Source: Pseudonocardia bannensis (GTDB lineage Bacteria > Actinomycetota > Actinomycetes > Mycobacteriales > Pseudonocardiaceae). Taken from it: a stretch of DNA of 41,890 nt. The notes under the pieces are model-generated. The model worked only from the letters and a program-made list of their open reading frames with translations, was not told where the DNA came from and did not search any database. This document shows, piece by piece, positions 8,690-21,818 of the stretch. The DNA is taken from NCBI RefSeq assembly GCF_012911875.1, contig NZ_JAAXKZ010000043.1, positions 1 to 41,890 on the forward strand, in the 5' to 3' direction. Both the position numbers and the translations under genes were made by a program. Every line of letters starts with the position of its first letter. The first letter of the stretch is position 1.

Positions 8690-9934
8690 TCAGTCCACGC
8701 AGGGCACTCCCTCCGCGGTGATCGGCTGCGTGGGCGGCGCGGTGGTGGTCGCCGACGCCGGCGCCGTGGGATGGCCCGCCGGGGCGGCCGTCCGGGTGCC
8801 GGGTGCCGGGTTCGTCGTGGTGCGGACGTCGGCAAGGGCGTCCCCGGTGAGCACCGCCTGCACGAAGTAGCGGACCTCCCTGGCGTCGATCTCCACGGCG
8901 ATCCCGTCCGCCGGGGTGTGCAGGTCGGGGCGCAGCGTCGGGACCGTGCGGAACACGAGGTCATCGCCGGAGAGGCGCTGCAACTGGGCGATCACCGCGT
9001 CGAGGTCCCACCCCCGGTCGATCACCACGTAGCGCGTCACGACCTCGACGATCCGCTGCATCGTGGCCGGGTCGGACAGCGTCCCGGCCGTGATGAGCCG
9101 GTGCGCCAGACCCGCCATGTAGGCCTGCTGGCGAGCGATCCGGTCGAAGTCGCCGTCGGTCAGCCCGTGCCGCTGACGCACGAAGGCCAGCGCGGTCCTG
9201 CCCTGGACGGTCTGCGGGCCGGCGGGGAGGTCGACTCCGGAGTAGGGGCCGTCGCCGACGGGGGCGTTGAGGCAGACGGGTACGCCGCCGATCGCGTCGG
9301 TGAGCTCCACGAACCCGGCCAGGTTGATCTCGGCGTAGTGGTCGATCCGCACGCCGGTGAGCTGCTGGACGGTCTGGACGAGGGCCCTGCGGCCGGCCTC
9401 CCGTCCCCGTCGGCGCAGCTCGGTGCCGCCGACGCCCTGCGCGGTGAGCCGCAGCTCGGTCTCCTCCAGGGCCCGCCGGTACGCCGAGTTGATCTTGTGA
9501 CGTCCGCGGCCGCCGGCGATGTCGACGTAGGAGTCACGGGGGGTCGAGACCGCGACGATCGGGTCGGCCGGATCGGCCGGGATGCGCAGCAGGACGATCG
9601 TGTCGGTGTTGAGCTGGCCGTCGTCGGCCCCGGCGTGCAGCCGCTCGATGATCTCGGCGGGCAGCGGGTCGCCCTGCACGTCGGTACGGCTGTCCAGGCC
9701 GACGAGCAACGCGGTGGCCGGCCGGCCGGGTGCGCCTGCGGCGGGGCGGGCATCCGTCGCTCCGACGATCACATCGCTGGTGGCGATGTCTCCCAGCCGG
9801 GTGTAGGTCGACCACGCGACGCCGGTCACGGCCAGGACCAGCACGGACACCAGGGCCACGCCACCGCGGGCCACGCCACGCAGCACCCCGCGCAACCGAC
9901 CCGGCCGGACCTCCCCGCTCGCGCTGCCGTCCAT
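8690..9934 (-). CDS. LytR-CpsA-Psr (LCP) family cell-wall ligase
   Basis: LCP proteins attach lipid-linked anionic polymers (teichoic acid-like glycans, or arabinogalactan in mycolata) to peptidoglycan at the outer membrane face. The 414-aa protein has a short basic N-terminus, one membrane anchor (about 26-44) and the LCP domain (about 80-310). Visible signatures are LLVGLDSR, LNTDTIVLLRI, STPRDSYVDI, HKINSAYRRA and the basic pocket FVRQRHGLTDGDFDRIARQQ. A Thr/Ala/Pro-rich tail (about 365-405) probably lies in the wall. It starts with ATG at 9934 and is a single-gene unit diverging from gdhA. Confidence 0.9.
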   Translation of the reverse strand: MDGSASGEVRPGRLRGVLRGVARGGVALVSVLVLAVTGVAWSTYTRLGDIATSDVIVGATDARPAAGAPGRPATALLVGLDSRTDVQGDPLPAEIIERLHAGADDGQLNTDTIVLLRIPADPADPIVAVSTPRDSYVDIAGGRGRHKINSAYRRALEETELRLTAQGVGGTELRRRGREAGRRALVQTVQQLTGVRIDHYAEINLAGFVELTDAIGGVPVCLNAPVGDGPYSGVDLPAGPQTVQGRTALAFVRQRHGLTDGDFDRIARQQAYMAGLAHRLITAGTLSDPATMQRIVEVVTRYVVIDRGWDLDAVIAQLQRLSGDDLVFRTVPTLRPDLHTPADGIAVEIDAREVRYFVQAVLTGDALADVRTTTNPAPGTRTAAPAGHPTAPASATTTAPPTQPITAEGVPCVD

Positions 9935-11609
<1,675 letters not shown>

Positions 11610-11610
11610 G

Positions 11611-11651
11611 CGGTACGGGGCCGCCTCCCGTATCGGGGCGGTCCCGTACCG
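11611..11651 (+). terminator. gdhA terminator hairpin
   Basis: A perfect 9-bp inverted repeat, CGGTACGGG (11611-11619) with CCCGTACCG (11643-11651). It begins directly after the gdhA stop, and a small CCCG-TAT-CGGG stem lies inside the loop. No U-tract follows. Confidence 0.6.
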
Positions 11652-11683
11652 GTCGCCCGGACCGGTCACGGTCTCGACCGATA

Positions 11684-11990
11684 CGGTGCGCGGAGAACCA
11701 GCCGTCGCGGGCCGTGATCTCGAACGCCGCTCGGGTCGATCCGCCCGCCGGCGCCGTCGAACACGACCGAGGGACCAGCGCCGAGCGCGGTTCGCGCCCG
11801 CCGGGCCCGGTTCGGAGTGGTCGACGACCGCGGTGGCTCCGAGGGCGCGAACGAGATCGAGCTTGCGCCCGCCGCGCGCGGTCCGCGACGGCGACGTCGA
11901 CCACCACCTGCCCCGGTCCCGCGGTCGGATCAGGGCCTTCGCCGGCCACCAGTACCTCCGACGCGCCGCCACCGGTCTGCGCACGGACAG
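11684..11990 (-). pseudogene. relic of a zinc-type alcohol dehydrogenase / quinone oxidoreductase
   Basis: Three short pieces of one MDR-family enzyme lie in order in different frames. These are an N-terminal piece ([20 protein letters not shown] followed by [10 protein letters not shown]), a mid-protein cofactor-domain piece ([18 protein letters not shown]), and a C-terminal piece (VVFDGAGG then [15 protein letters not shown]). A complete enzyme has about 320 residues, so large internal parts are gone and at least two frameshifts are present. It is non-functional and sits in the gap between the gdhA terminator and the hydrolase terminator. Confidence 0.7.
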
Positions 11991-12036
11991 GGGAGCGGCC
12001 GGAGGACCGCCACGTGCACTGCGCAGGGCAGACGAC

Positions 12037-12066
12037 GGGGCCGCCTCCGTTGACGGAGACGGCCCC
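12037..12066 (-). terminator. hairpin after the MBL hydrolase gene
   Basis: GGGGCCG-C-CTCCGT pairs with ACGGAG-A-CGGCCCC: 13 pairs around one C/A mismatch and a tiny loop. It lies 19 bp beyond the stop codon of the minus-strand gene at 12085. Confidence 0.55.
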
Positions 12067-12084
12067 GGGCGGGTCGGGCTCAGC

Positions 12085-12759
12085 TCACCAGCCGCGTGCC
12101 TTCCACTCCGGAAGCGACGGCCGCTCCTTCCCGAGCGTGGTGTCGTCGCCGTGGCCGGGGTACACCCACGTCTCGTCGGGCAGCTCGCCGAAGACGCGCG
12201 TCTCCAGGTCGCTGATCAGGGAGTTGAACTCCTTCGGGCCCGCGGTCTTGCCCGGGCCGCCGGGGAACAGCGAGTCCCCGGTGAAGATGTGCGGGCGGTC
12301 GGCGCCGCGGTAGACCAGCGCGATCGAGCCGGGCGTGTGCCCGCGCAGGTGGACGACCTCGAGTTCGATCTCTCCGAAGCGCACGGTGTCGCCCTGGTCG
12401 ACGAGCTCGTCCATCGGGATCGGCAGCTCTGGGGCGTCGAGCGGGTGCGCGATCTGCCGGGTCTGGAACATCCCGGCGACCGCCCCGAGAGCCTGCCAGT
12501 GGTCGAAGTGGCGGTGCGTGGTGACGAGGTGCTTGAGCTCCGGACGCGTGTCATCGGCGCCGACCAGGTCGGCGAGCCGGTCGGGCTCGTTCGCCGCGTC
12601 GATGAGCAGCGCCTCGTTACTGGCCTTGCAGACCAGCAGGTAGGCATTGTTGTCCATCGGGCCGACCGACACCTTGGTGATCGTCAGCGCGTCCAGGTCG
12701 CGGCGGATGGCGGCGCCGCCGGGGTCGGTGTGCCCGCTGTACTCGTCGAGGACGTCCAC
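12085..12759 (-). CDS. metallo-beta-lactamase-fold hydrolase (glyoxalase II-like)
   Basis: A 224-aa cytoplasmic metallohydrolase. The metal motif is THRHFDHW, the H-x-H-x-D-H signature. Further ligands are probably the His in LRGHTPGS, the Asp in FTGDSLF and the His in YPGHGDDT. This pattern fits glyoxalase II/persulfide dioxygenase-like proteins; the substrate is not known. In mycobacteria, as I recall, a similar gene stands next to uvrA in divergent orientation, as here. The GTG at 12759 has no Shine-Dalgarno, but a -10-like TAGGCT lies 6 nt upstream, so the mRNA is probably leaderless. A hairpin follows the stop. Confidence 0.88.
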   Translation of the reverse strand: MDVLDEYSGHTDPGGAAIRRDLDALTITKVSVGPMDNNAYLLVCKASNEALLIDAANEPDRLADLVGADDTRPELKHLVTTHRHFDHWQALGAVAGMFQTRQIAHPLDAPELPIPMDELVDQGDTVRFGEIELEVVHLRGHTPGSIALVYRGADRPHIFTGDSLFPGGPGKTAGPKEFNSLISDLETRVFGELPDETWVYPGHGDDTTLGKERPSLPEWKARGW

Positions 12760-12765
12760 GGGCGC

Positions 12766-12771
12766 AGCCTA
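12766..12771 (-). promoter_or_regulatory. -10 element for a leaderless MBL hydrolase transcript
   Basis: On the minus strand TAGGCT lies 6 nt before the GTG start and fits the actinobacterial TANNNT -10 pattern. No Shine-Dalgarno exists. I see no good -35. Confidence 0.4.
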
Positions 12772-12877
12772 TCGGTGTCGGCGCTCTTCCACGCCCTTCC
12801 TCGCCCTTTCGCACGTCGCCATGCCCTCGGGCGGCCCGTTCGGGACCGCGACATCGCCGGGGTCGGGTCGGGGCGCA

Positions 12878-12893
12878 TCGAACATGTGTGCGA
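12878..12893 (+). promoter_or_regulatory. LexA (SOS) box candidate upstream of uvrA
   Basis: The sequence TCGAACATGTGTGCGA differs from the actinobacterial SOS consensus TCGAAC-N4-GTTCGA at one base. It lies about 235 bp upstream of the uvrA start and 119 bp upstream of the divergent hydrolase start. uvrA is a classic LexA target. A possible uvrA -10, TAGCAT, is at 13047-13052, about 154 bp further on, so either a second promoter lies nearer the box or the spacing is unusual. Confidence 0.55.
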
Positions 12894-13128
12894 CCCTGGT
12901 CCCGGGAGCGGGCACGGTGGTTCGGGAATGGGGCGCACCGGGTACCGCGTTGACCATCAGGACGGCCCCACCCGGGCGTCCGGCGCGCGCCGGATGTCGT
13001 CCACCGAGCGCCCGTCGGTCGGGATGTCCTTGTCGGACCCCCCGCCTAGCATGGCCGTGACCCACAGATCGGCAGGTCGGGTCCCTGCCGGTCGGCAGCA
13101 GTCAGCAGATCCTCAGGAGGCGCACACC

Positions 13129-16050
<2,922 letters not shown>

Positions 16051-16059
16051 TCCGAGACG

Positions 16060-16088
16060 GGCGCCGGCGTGGTCGACACGCCGGCGCC
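16060..16088 (+). terminator. uvrA terminator hairpin
   Basis: A perfect 12-bp stem, GGCGCCGGCGTG (16060-16071) with CACGCCGGCGCC (16077-16088), and a 5-nt loop GTCGA, 10 bp after the uvrA stop. There is no U-tract. Some downstream sequence may also serve the convergent peroxiredoxin gene. Confidence 0.7.
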
Positions 16089-16194
16089 TGCGTCCGTGAC
16101 CGACCGGGCAGGTGCGACGGCTCCGGCATCAGAGCCGGTGCCTCCTGGCAGAGGGTGGGCGCCGACCCCCGCACCGGCAGCTCCGGGGCCCGCG

Positions 16195-16854
16195 TCAGCT
16201 CGGCTGGGGCACGATCCGGATGTAGGGGCGCGGCGACTCCCACCCCTGCGGGTAGGTCTTTCGCGCATCCTCGTCGGAGACCGAGCCGGCGATGATCACG
16301 TCCTCGCCGTTGCGCCAGTTCACCGGCGTCGCGACCTTGTGCTCCGCGGTCAGCTGCAGCGAGTCGATGACCCGGAGCACCTCGTCGAAGTTGCGGCCCG
16401 TGGTCATCGGGTAGACGAGGACCAGCTTGATCTTCTTGTCCGGGCCGATGACGAAGACGTTGCGCACCGTCTGGTTGTCGGCCGGCGTGCGCTCGACCGC
16501 CTCGCCCGTGGTGTCGGCCGGCAGCATCCCGTAGAGCTTCGACACGGTGAAGTCGGAGTCGCCGATCATCGGGTAGTTCGGCGCGTATCCCTGCGTCTCC
16601 GCGATGTCGGCGGCCCACTTGGCGTGGTTGTCGACCGGGTCCACAGAGAGCCCGACGATCTTGACGTTCCTCCGGTCGAAGTCCGGTTTGATCTTGGCCA
16701 TGTACCCCAGCTCGGTCGTGCAGACGGGAGTGAAGTCCCTCGGGTGCGAGAACAGCACGGCCCAGGAGTCGCCGATCCAGTCATGGAACCGCATGCGGCC
16801 CTCTGTCGTCTCGGCCTCGAAGTCAGGGGCGGTGTCACCGATCTTGAGCGTCAC
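16195..16854 (-). CDS. 1-Cys peroxiredoxin (Prx6 subfamily)
   Basis: It reduces hydrogen peroxide and alkyl hydroperoxides in the cytoplasm. The 219-aa protein has the peroxidatic Cys45 in HPRDFTPVCTTE and no other cysteine, so resolution must come from an external thiol. The long C-terminal Prx6-type domain is present, including the block TPVNWRNGEDVII. Arg in SVDPVDNHAKW-type context and the length match the family. Two adjacent GTG codons occur; I chose 16854 because GGGAGG is then 6 nt upstream and homologues begin MTLxxGDTAPDF. It converges on uvrA. Confidence 0.93.
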   Translation of the reverse strand: MTLKIGDTAPDFEAETTEGRMRFHDWIGDSWAVLFSHPRDFTPVCTTELGYMAKIKPDFDRRNVKIVGLSVDPVDNHAKWAADIAETQGYAPNYPMIGDSDFTVSKLYGMLPADTTGEAVERTPADNQTVRNVFVIGPDKKIKLVLVYPMTTGRNFDEVLRVIDSLQLTAEHKVATPVNWRNGEDVIIAGSVSDEDARKTYPQGWESPRPYIRIVPQPS

Positions 16855-17084
16855 CACGTTCCTCCCGTCCACCGGTGACGAATTGGAGGACCCAGGCTCC
16901 CACCCGCGGTGACCGGGGACAACGCACCGGGAGCCGGATTGCGACCGGGTGGCGGGCCGGTCCGGACACGGGGAGCAATTCGTCGGTCACGGCGGCGCGG
17001 ATACCGCCCGGCGCCGCCGCCCGGATCGCGGCGGCGCGCCCGGTCTCATCCGTTGTCGCCTCACGCGGGCCGGGCGGCGGACCG

Positions 17085-17741
17085 TTAACGGACGGCCGAG
17101 CCGATCACCAGCGGCGCCACGAGCACGGGCATTCCGCGCCAGCGGTCGCGCTCCACCCGCTCCACGTGGAGCATCTCGGCGATGTCGGCCAGGACCGGCC
17201 GGTCGCACCGGCAGCCGAGGGCGAACGCCGCCCACGGGCCGGCGAGGCGCTGCTGCCAGCGCCGCAGCCGCGGCCCGTCCGCCAGCACGTGCTCGCAGAA
17301 CAGCAGGCGGCCACCCGGCGCCAGCACCCGGACGATCTCCGCGAGCGCGGCCCCCGGGTCCGGCACCGTGCAGAGGACCATCGTGGAGACGACGGTGTCG
17401 ACCGAGGCGTCCGGGACCGGCAGCGCGTCAGCAGGAGCAGCGAGGACCCGGACACCACGCCGGCCGGAGGTGCCCACCCGCCGGCGCAGCGCCGCCACCA
17501 TCGGCGCGGACGGCTCGGTGAGCAGCAGGTCGGTCACGTCGTCGGGGTAGTGGGTCAGGTTCAGGCCCGTGCCGGCCCCGATCTCCAGGACCCGGCCCCG
17601 GGCCCCGGCGAGTAGTGAGGACCGCCGGTCGCGCATGCCCCGGCGCTCGCCGAGCCAGAGGAACGGGTCGTAGGTGCGCCCGGCCAGCTGTTCCCAGCCG
17701 GCCGCGGCCTTGTTCGCATGCGCCGGAGCCATGACCGTCAT
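17085..17741 (-). CDS. class I SAM-dependent methyltransferase
   Basis: A 218-aa UbiE/COQ5-like methyltransferase. SAM-binding motif I is [12 protein letters not shown] (about residues 50-61). Acidic motif II follows at [10 protein letters not shown], then the motif [15 protein letters not shown], and [14 protein letters not shown] as the post-II block. The C-terminal part resembles small-molecule or phospholipid methyltransferases of the METTL7-like type; the acceptor is unknown. I chose the ATG at 17741; a second ATG at 17732 is possible, and neither has a good Shine-Dalgarno. It diverges from infC. Confidence 0.87.
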   Translation of the reverse strand: MTVMAPAHANKAAAGWEQLAGRTYDPFLWLGERRGMRDRRSSLLAGARGRVLEIGAGTGLNLTHYPDDVTDLLLTEPSAPMVAALRRRVGTSGRRGVRVLAAPADALPVPDASVDTVVSTMVLCTVPDPGAALAEIVRVLAPGGRLLFCEHVLADGPRLRRWQQRLAGPWAAFALGCRCDRPVLADIAEMLHVERVERDRWRGMPVLVAPLVIGSAVR

Positions 17742-17825
17742 CTCACACCAGGCGGTGGAGGCCGGGAGAAGCCGTCCTCGGTCGGCGGAACCTCGACGCC
17801 CCGTGCGCTCGGCGGGCCGGCCCTG

Positions 17826-17855
17826 TTCGGCGCCGGCGGGGGGTGCTGGTACCCT
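17826..17855 (+). promoter_or_regulatory. candidate promoter for infC-rpmI-rplT
   Basis: -10 TACCCT (17850-17855) with a weak -35 TTCGGC (17826-17831) and 18-bp spacing. It would give a leader of about 175 nt before infC. Confidence 0.4.
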
Positions 17856-17955
17856 TCGGAATGCGACCACCCTGTCGTGCGTTGGTATCTACGTCAGGGC
17901 GATCAAGTGGAGCCCCGCTCCCACCCGTGCACTCGAAGTGCCCGGGTCCGGTCCG

Positions 17956-17979
17956 GCGACGAGTCACGATGCTCGTCGC
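17956..17979 (+). promoter_or_regulatory. hairpin in the infC 5' leader
   Basis: A perfect 8-bp stem, GCGACGAG (17956-17963) with CTCGTCGC (17972-17979), and an 8-nt loop, about 50 nt before the infC Shine-Dalgarno. A shorter GCACT/AGTGC stem lies just upstream. infC operons often have leader control, but no terminator or anti-SD pairing is obvious here. Confidence 0.4.
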
Positions 17980-18038
17980 ATGATCGACGGGTCTTCGCTG
18001 TCGTCGCACCGCAACGACGTCGATATCAAGGAGACCCC

Positions 18039-18626
18039 ATCAGCACAGAGACGCGCATCAACGACCGCATCCGCGTTCCCGAGGTCCGACTCGTGGGCCC
18101 GAACGGCGAGCAGGTCGGCATCGTGCGTATCGAGGACGCCCTGCGGCTGGCGCAGGAGGCCGAGCTGGACCTCGTCGAGGTCGCTGCTCAGGCCCGCCCG
18201 CCCGTCTGCAAGCTCATGGACTACGGCAAGTTCAAGTACGAGAGCGCGCAGAAGGCCCGCGAGTCCCGGCGAAACCAGCAGCTCACCACGATCAAGGAGC
18301 AGAAGCTCCGGCCGAAGATCGACACCCACGACTACGAGACCAAGAAGCGCAACGTCGTGCGCTTCCTCGAGGGTGGCAACAAGGTCAAGGTCACGATCAT
18401 GTTTCGTGGTCGCGAGCAGTCCCGCCCCGAGCTGGGGTTCCGGCTCCTGCAGCGGCTCGCCGAGGACGTGGTGGATCTGGGTGTCGTCGAGGCCGCGCCG
18501 AAGCAGGACGGCCGCAACATGACGATGGTGATCGCTCCGCTGAAGAAGCCGGCCAAGCCGAAGCCTGCTGCGGGGGCGAGCGCCGAGACCCCGGCGGAAG
18601 CGCCCGCCGAGGAGCCGCAGGCCTGA
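18039..18626 (+). CDS. infC: translation initiation factor IF-3, ATC start codon
   Basis: IF-3 binds the 30S subunit and rejects wrong initiation codons. The protein is 195 aa: N-domain from [20 protein letters not shown], linker with [11 protein letters not shown], and C-domain with [17 protein letters not shown] and PKQDGRNM. The C-terminal tail is Ala/Pro/Lys-rich. No ATG, GTG or TTG lies at the right place. AAGGAG (18028-18033) is 5 nt before ATC AGC ACA GAG, and homologues begin at this position. A rare AUC/AUU start is the known basis of IF-3 autoregulation in E. coli, so the same control is likely. rpmI and rplT follow. Confidence 0.95.
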   Translation: MSTETRINDRIRVPEVRLVGPNGEQVGIVRIEDALRLAQEAELDLVEVAAQARPPVCKLMDYGKFKYESAQKARESRRNQQLTTIKEQKLRPKIDTHDYETKKRNVVRFLEGGNKVKVTIMFRGREQSRPELGFRLLQRLAEDVVDLGVVEAAPKQDGRNMTMVIAPLKKPAKPKPAAGASAETPAEAPAEEPQA

Positions 18627-18697
18627 CGGTCTGCACGGAACGCACCACACAAGACGCAGACGTCCACCCCGGGACGTCACTGGTGAACGGAACAGTC

Positions 18698-18892
18698 ATG
18701 CCCAAGAACAAGTCGCACAGCGGGATGTCCAAGCGGGTCAAGGTGACCGGCAGTGGCAAGATCATGCGGCAGCAGGCCGGCCTGCGCCACCGCCTCGAGG
18801 TCAAGCCCAGCACCATGACCCGCCGGCTGTCCGGCAAGGTTCCGGTCTCCAAGGCCGACGTCAAGCGGGTCAAGAAGCTCCTCGGCCTCTGA
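18698..18892 (+). CDS. rpmI: 50S ribosomal protein L35
   Basis: A 64-aa basic ribosomal protein of the large subunit. It begins [20 protein letters not shown] and has the conserved RHRLEVKPS block and a Lys-rich C-terminus ending KKLLGL. I chose the ATG at 18698; an upstream in-frame start at 18683 would add five non-conserved residues. It lies 71 bp after infC and 83 bp before rplT, the standard infC-rpmI-rplT order. Confidence 0.97.
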   Translation: MPKNKSHSGMSKRVKVTGSGKIMRQQAGLRHRLEVKPSTMTRRLSGKVPVSKADVKRVKKLLGL

Positions 18893-18975
18893 CGCTCCGC
18901 GCTCACCCTTCCCGCTGACCCGACCGGGCGGCGCCCCCGACCGCCGACCGGTCGTACGAGAGACAGGACATACCC

Positions 18976-19365
18976 ATGGCACGCGTGAAGCGCGCGGTCA
19001 ACGCCCAGAAGAAGCGCCGGACAACCCTGGAGCTGGCCAGCGGCTACCGCGGGCAGCGTTCGCGGCTGTACCGCAAGGCGAAGGAGCAGATGCTCCACTC
19101 GCTGAACTACGCCTACCGCGACCGTCGCGCCAAGAAGGGCGACTTCCGGCAGCTGTGGATCACCCGGATCAACGCCGCCGCGCGCGCGAACGGCATGACC
19201 TACAACCGCTTCGTCCAGGGCCTCAAGGCCGCGGGCGTCGAGGTGGACCGCAAGAACCTGTCGGAGCTCGCGATCAGCGACCCGGCCGCGTTCGCCGCGC
19301 TGGTCGAGCTGGCCCGGGCCAACGTGCCCGCCCAGGCTTCGTCCCAGGACGGGACCGCCGCCTGA
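18976..19365 (+). CDS. rplT: 50S ribosomal protein L20
   Basis: L20 binds 23S rRNA early in assembly of the large subunit. The 129-aa protein has the normal start [16 protein letters not shown], the long basic helix [16 protein letters not shown] and the C-terminal fold with [19 protein letters not shown] short Ala/Gln/Ser tail follows. AGACAGGA lies before the ATG. The next gene begins 14 bp after the stop, so the rRNA methyltransferase is part of this transcript. Confidence 0.98.
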   Translation: MARVKRAVNAQKKRRTTLELASGYRGQRSRLYRKAKEQMLHSLNYAYRDRRAKKGDFRQLWITRINAAARANGMTYNRFVQGLKAAGVEVDRKNLSELAISDPAAFAALVELARANVPAQASSQDGTAA

Positions 19366-19379
19366 TCAGTCCCGGCACT

Positions 19380-20198
19380 GTGCTTGGTACTGAGCGAACT
19401 CCGCGCGTCGTAGCTGCTCGCAAGCTGCTGCGACGCGCGGGGCGTGACAAGGCCGGGCGCTTCCTCGCCGAGGGCGCCCAGGCCGTCCGCGAGGCCCTGA
19501 ACGGGGGCGGGCGGGTGTACGAGCTGTTCGTGACCCCGGTTGCCGCGGAGCGCAACCCGGAACTGGTCGATGCGGCGCGCAGCGCCGGCGTGCCGGTCTC
19601 GGAGATCACCGACAAGGCCGCCGAGGGGCTGTCCGACACGGTCACCCCGCAGGGTCTCGTCGCCGTCTGCTCGCTGCTGGACGTCCCCCTCGCCACCGCG
19701 CTGCGCGGTACCCCGGATCTGGTCGCGGTGCTCGCCGGGGTCGCCGACCCGGGCAACGCCGGCACCGTCGTCCGGGCGGCCGACGCCGCCGGTGCCGACG
19801 CGGTACTGCTCGCGGGCGACACCGTCGACCCGCACAACGGCAAGGCCGTCCGCGCCTCCACCGGCAGTGTCTTCCACCTGCCGCTGGCCCGGGAGCGCGA
19901 CCCGCTCGCGGCGCTGCAGGCCTGCCGCGACGCCGGGCTCACCCTGCTGGCCGCCGACGGCCACGGTGAGCTCGACCTGCACTCCCCGGACGCCGCCGCG
20001 GTGCTCACCGGCCCCACCGCGTGGATCTTCGGTGGTGAGGCGCACGGGCTGCCCGCCACCGTGGCCGAGGCGGCTGATCACCGCGTCCGGGTACCCCTCT
20101 ACGGGCGCGCGGAGAGCCTCAACCTGGCCACCGCGGCCGCGATCTGCCTGTATGCGAGTGCGGGCGCCCGACGCTGCACCCCTGCTCGAACCGGCTGA
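19380..20198 (+). CDS. SpoU/TrmH family RNA 2'-O-methyltransferase
   Basis: This SAM-dependent enzyme methylates a ribose 2'-OH in rRNA or tRNA. The equivalent gene next to rplT in mycobacteria is called tsnR, but the exact target is not known. It is 272 aa. The N-terminal substrate-binding domain contains RDKAGRFLAEGAQAVREAL. The knotted SPOUT domain has motif 1 GVADPGNAGTVVRAADAAG, motif 2 IFGGEAHGL and motif 3 PLYGRAESLNLATAAAI. I chose the GTG at 19380 since homologues begin near TERTPRV; no strong Shine-Dalgarno is present and coupling to rplT is likely. The C-terminus ends in a short Arg/Pro tail. Confidence 0.92.
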   Translation: MLGTERTPRVVAARKLLRRAGRDKAGRFLAEGAQAVREALNGGGRVYELFVTPVAAERNPELVDAARSAGVPVSEITDKAAEGLSDTVTPQGLVAVCSLLDVPLATALRGTPDLVAVLAGVADPGNAGTVVRAADAAGADAVLLAGDTVDPHNGKAVRASTGSVFHLPLARERDPLAALQACRDAGLTLLAADGHGELDLHSPDAAAVLTGPTAWIFGGEAHGLPATVAEAADHRVRVPLYGRAESLNLATAAAICLYASAGARRCTPARTG

Positions 20199-20383
20199 CC
20201 AGCGCCGTCGACGGTATCTCCCGGTAGCGCGGGCCAAGCTGCTGGCCGCCGACGTCGAGGTCGCGCCGGCCGCCCGGGATCTGGACCGGGCACGCGCGTC
20301 GAGCGCGGACCTCGACGGCGTCGCCGCCGGGTCCGACTCCGCGCTGCTGGACGCGACGGCCGGGCTGGACCGATCCGGCGGAC

Positions 20384-21784
<1,401 letters not shown>

Positions 21785-21818
21785 AGCCCTTCCTCTCTTT
21801 CCCAGTCAGGAGTACGTC

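Noticed and set aside
20199..20383. Possible additional gene after the SpoU methyltransferase
   Set aside because: No start signal or recognisable motif. It may be unrecognisable upstream remains of the FAD-oxidase relic.
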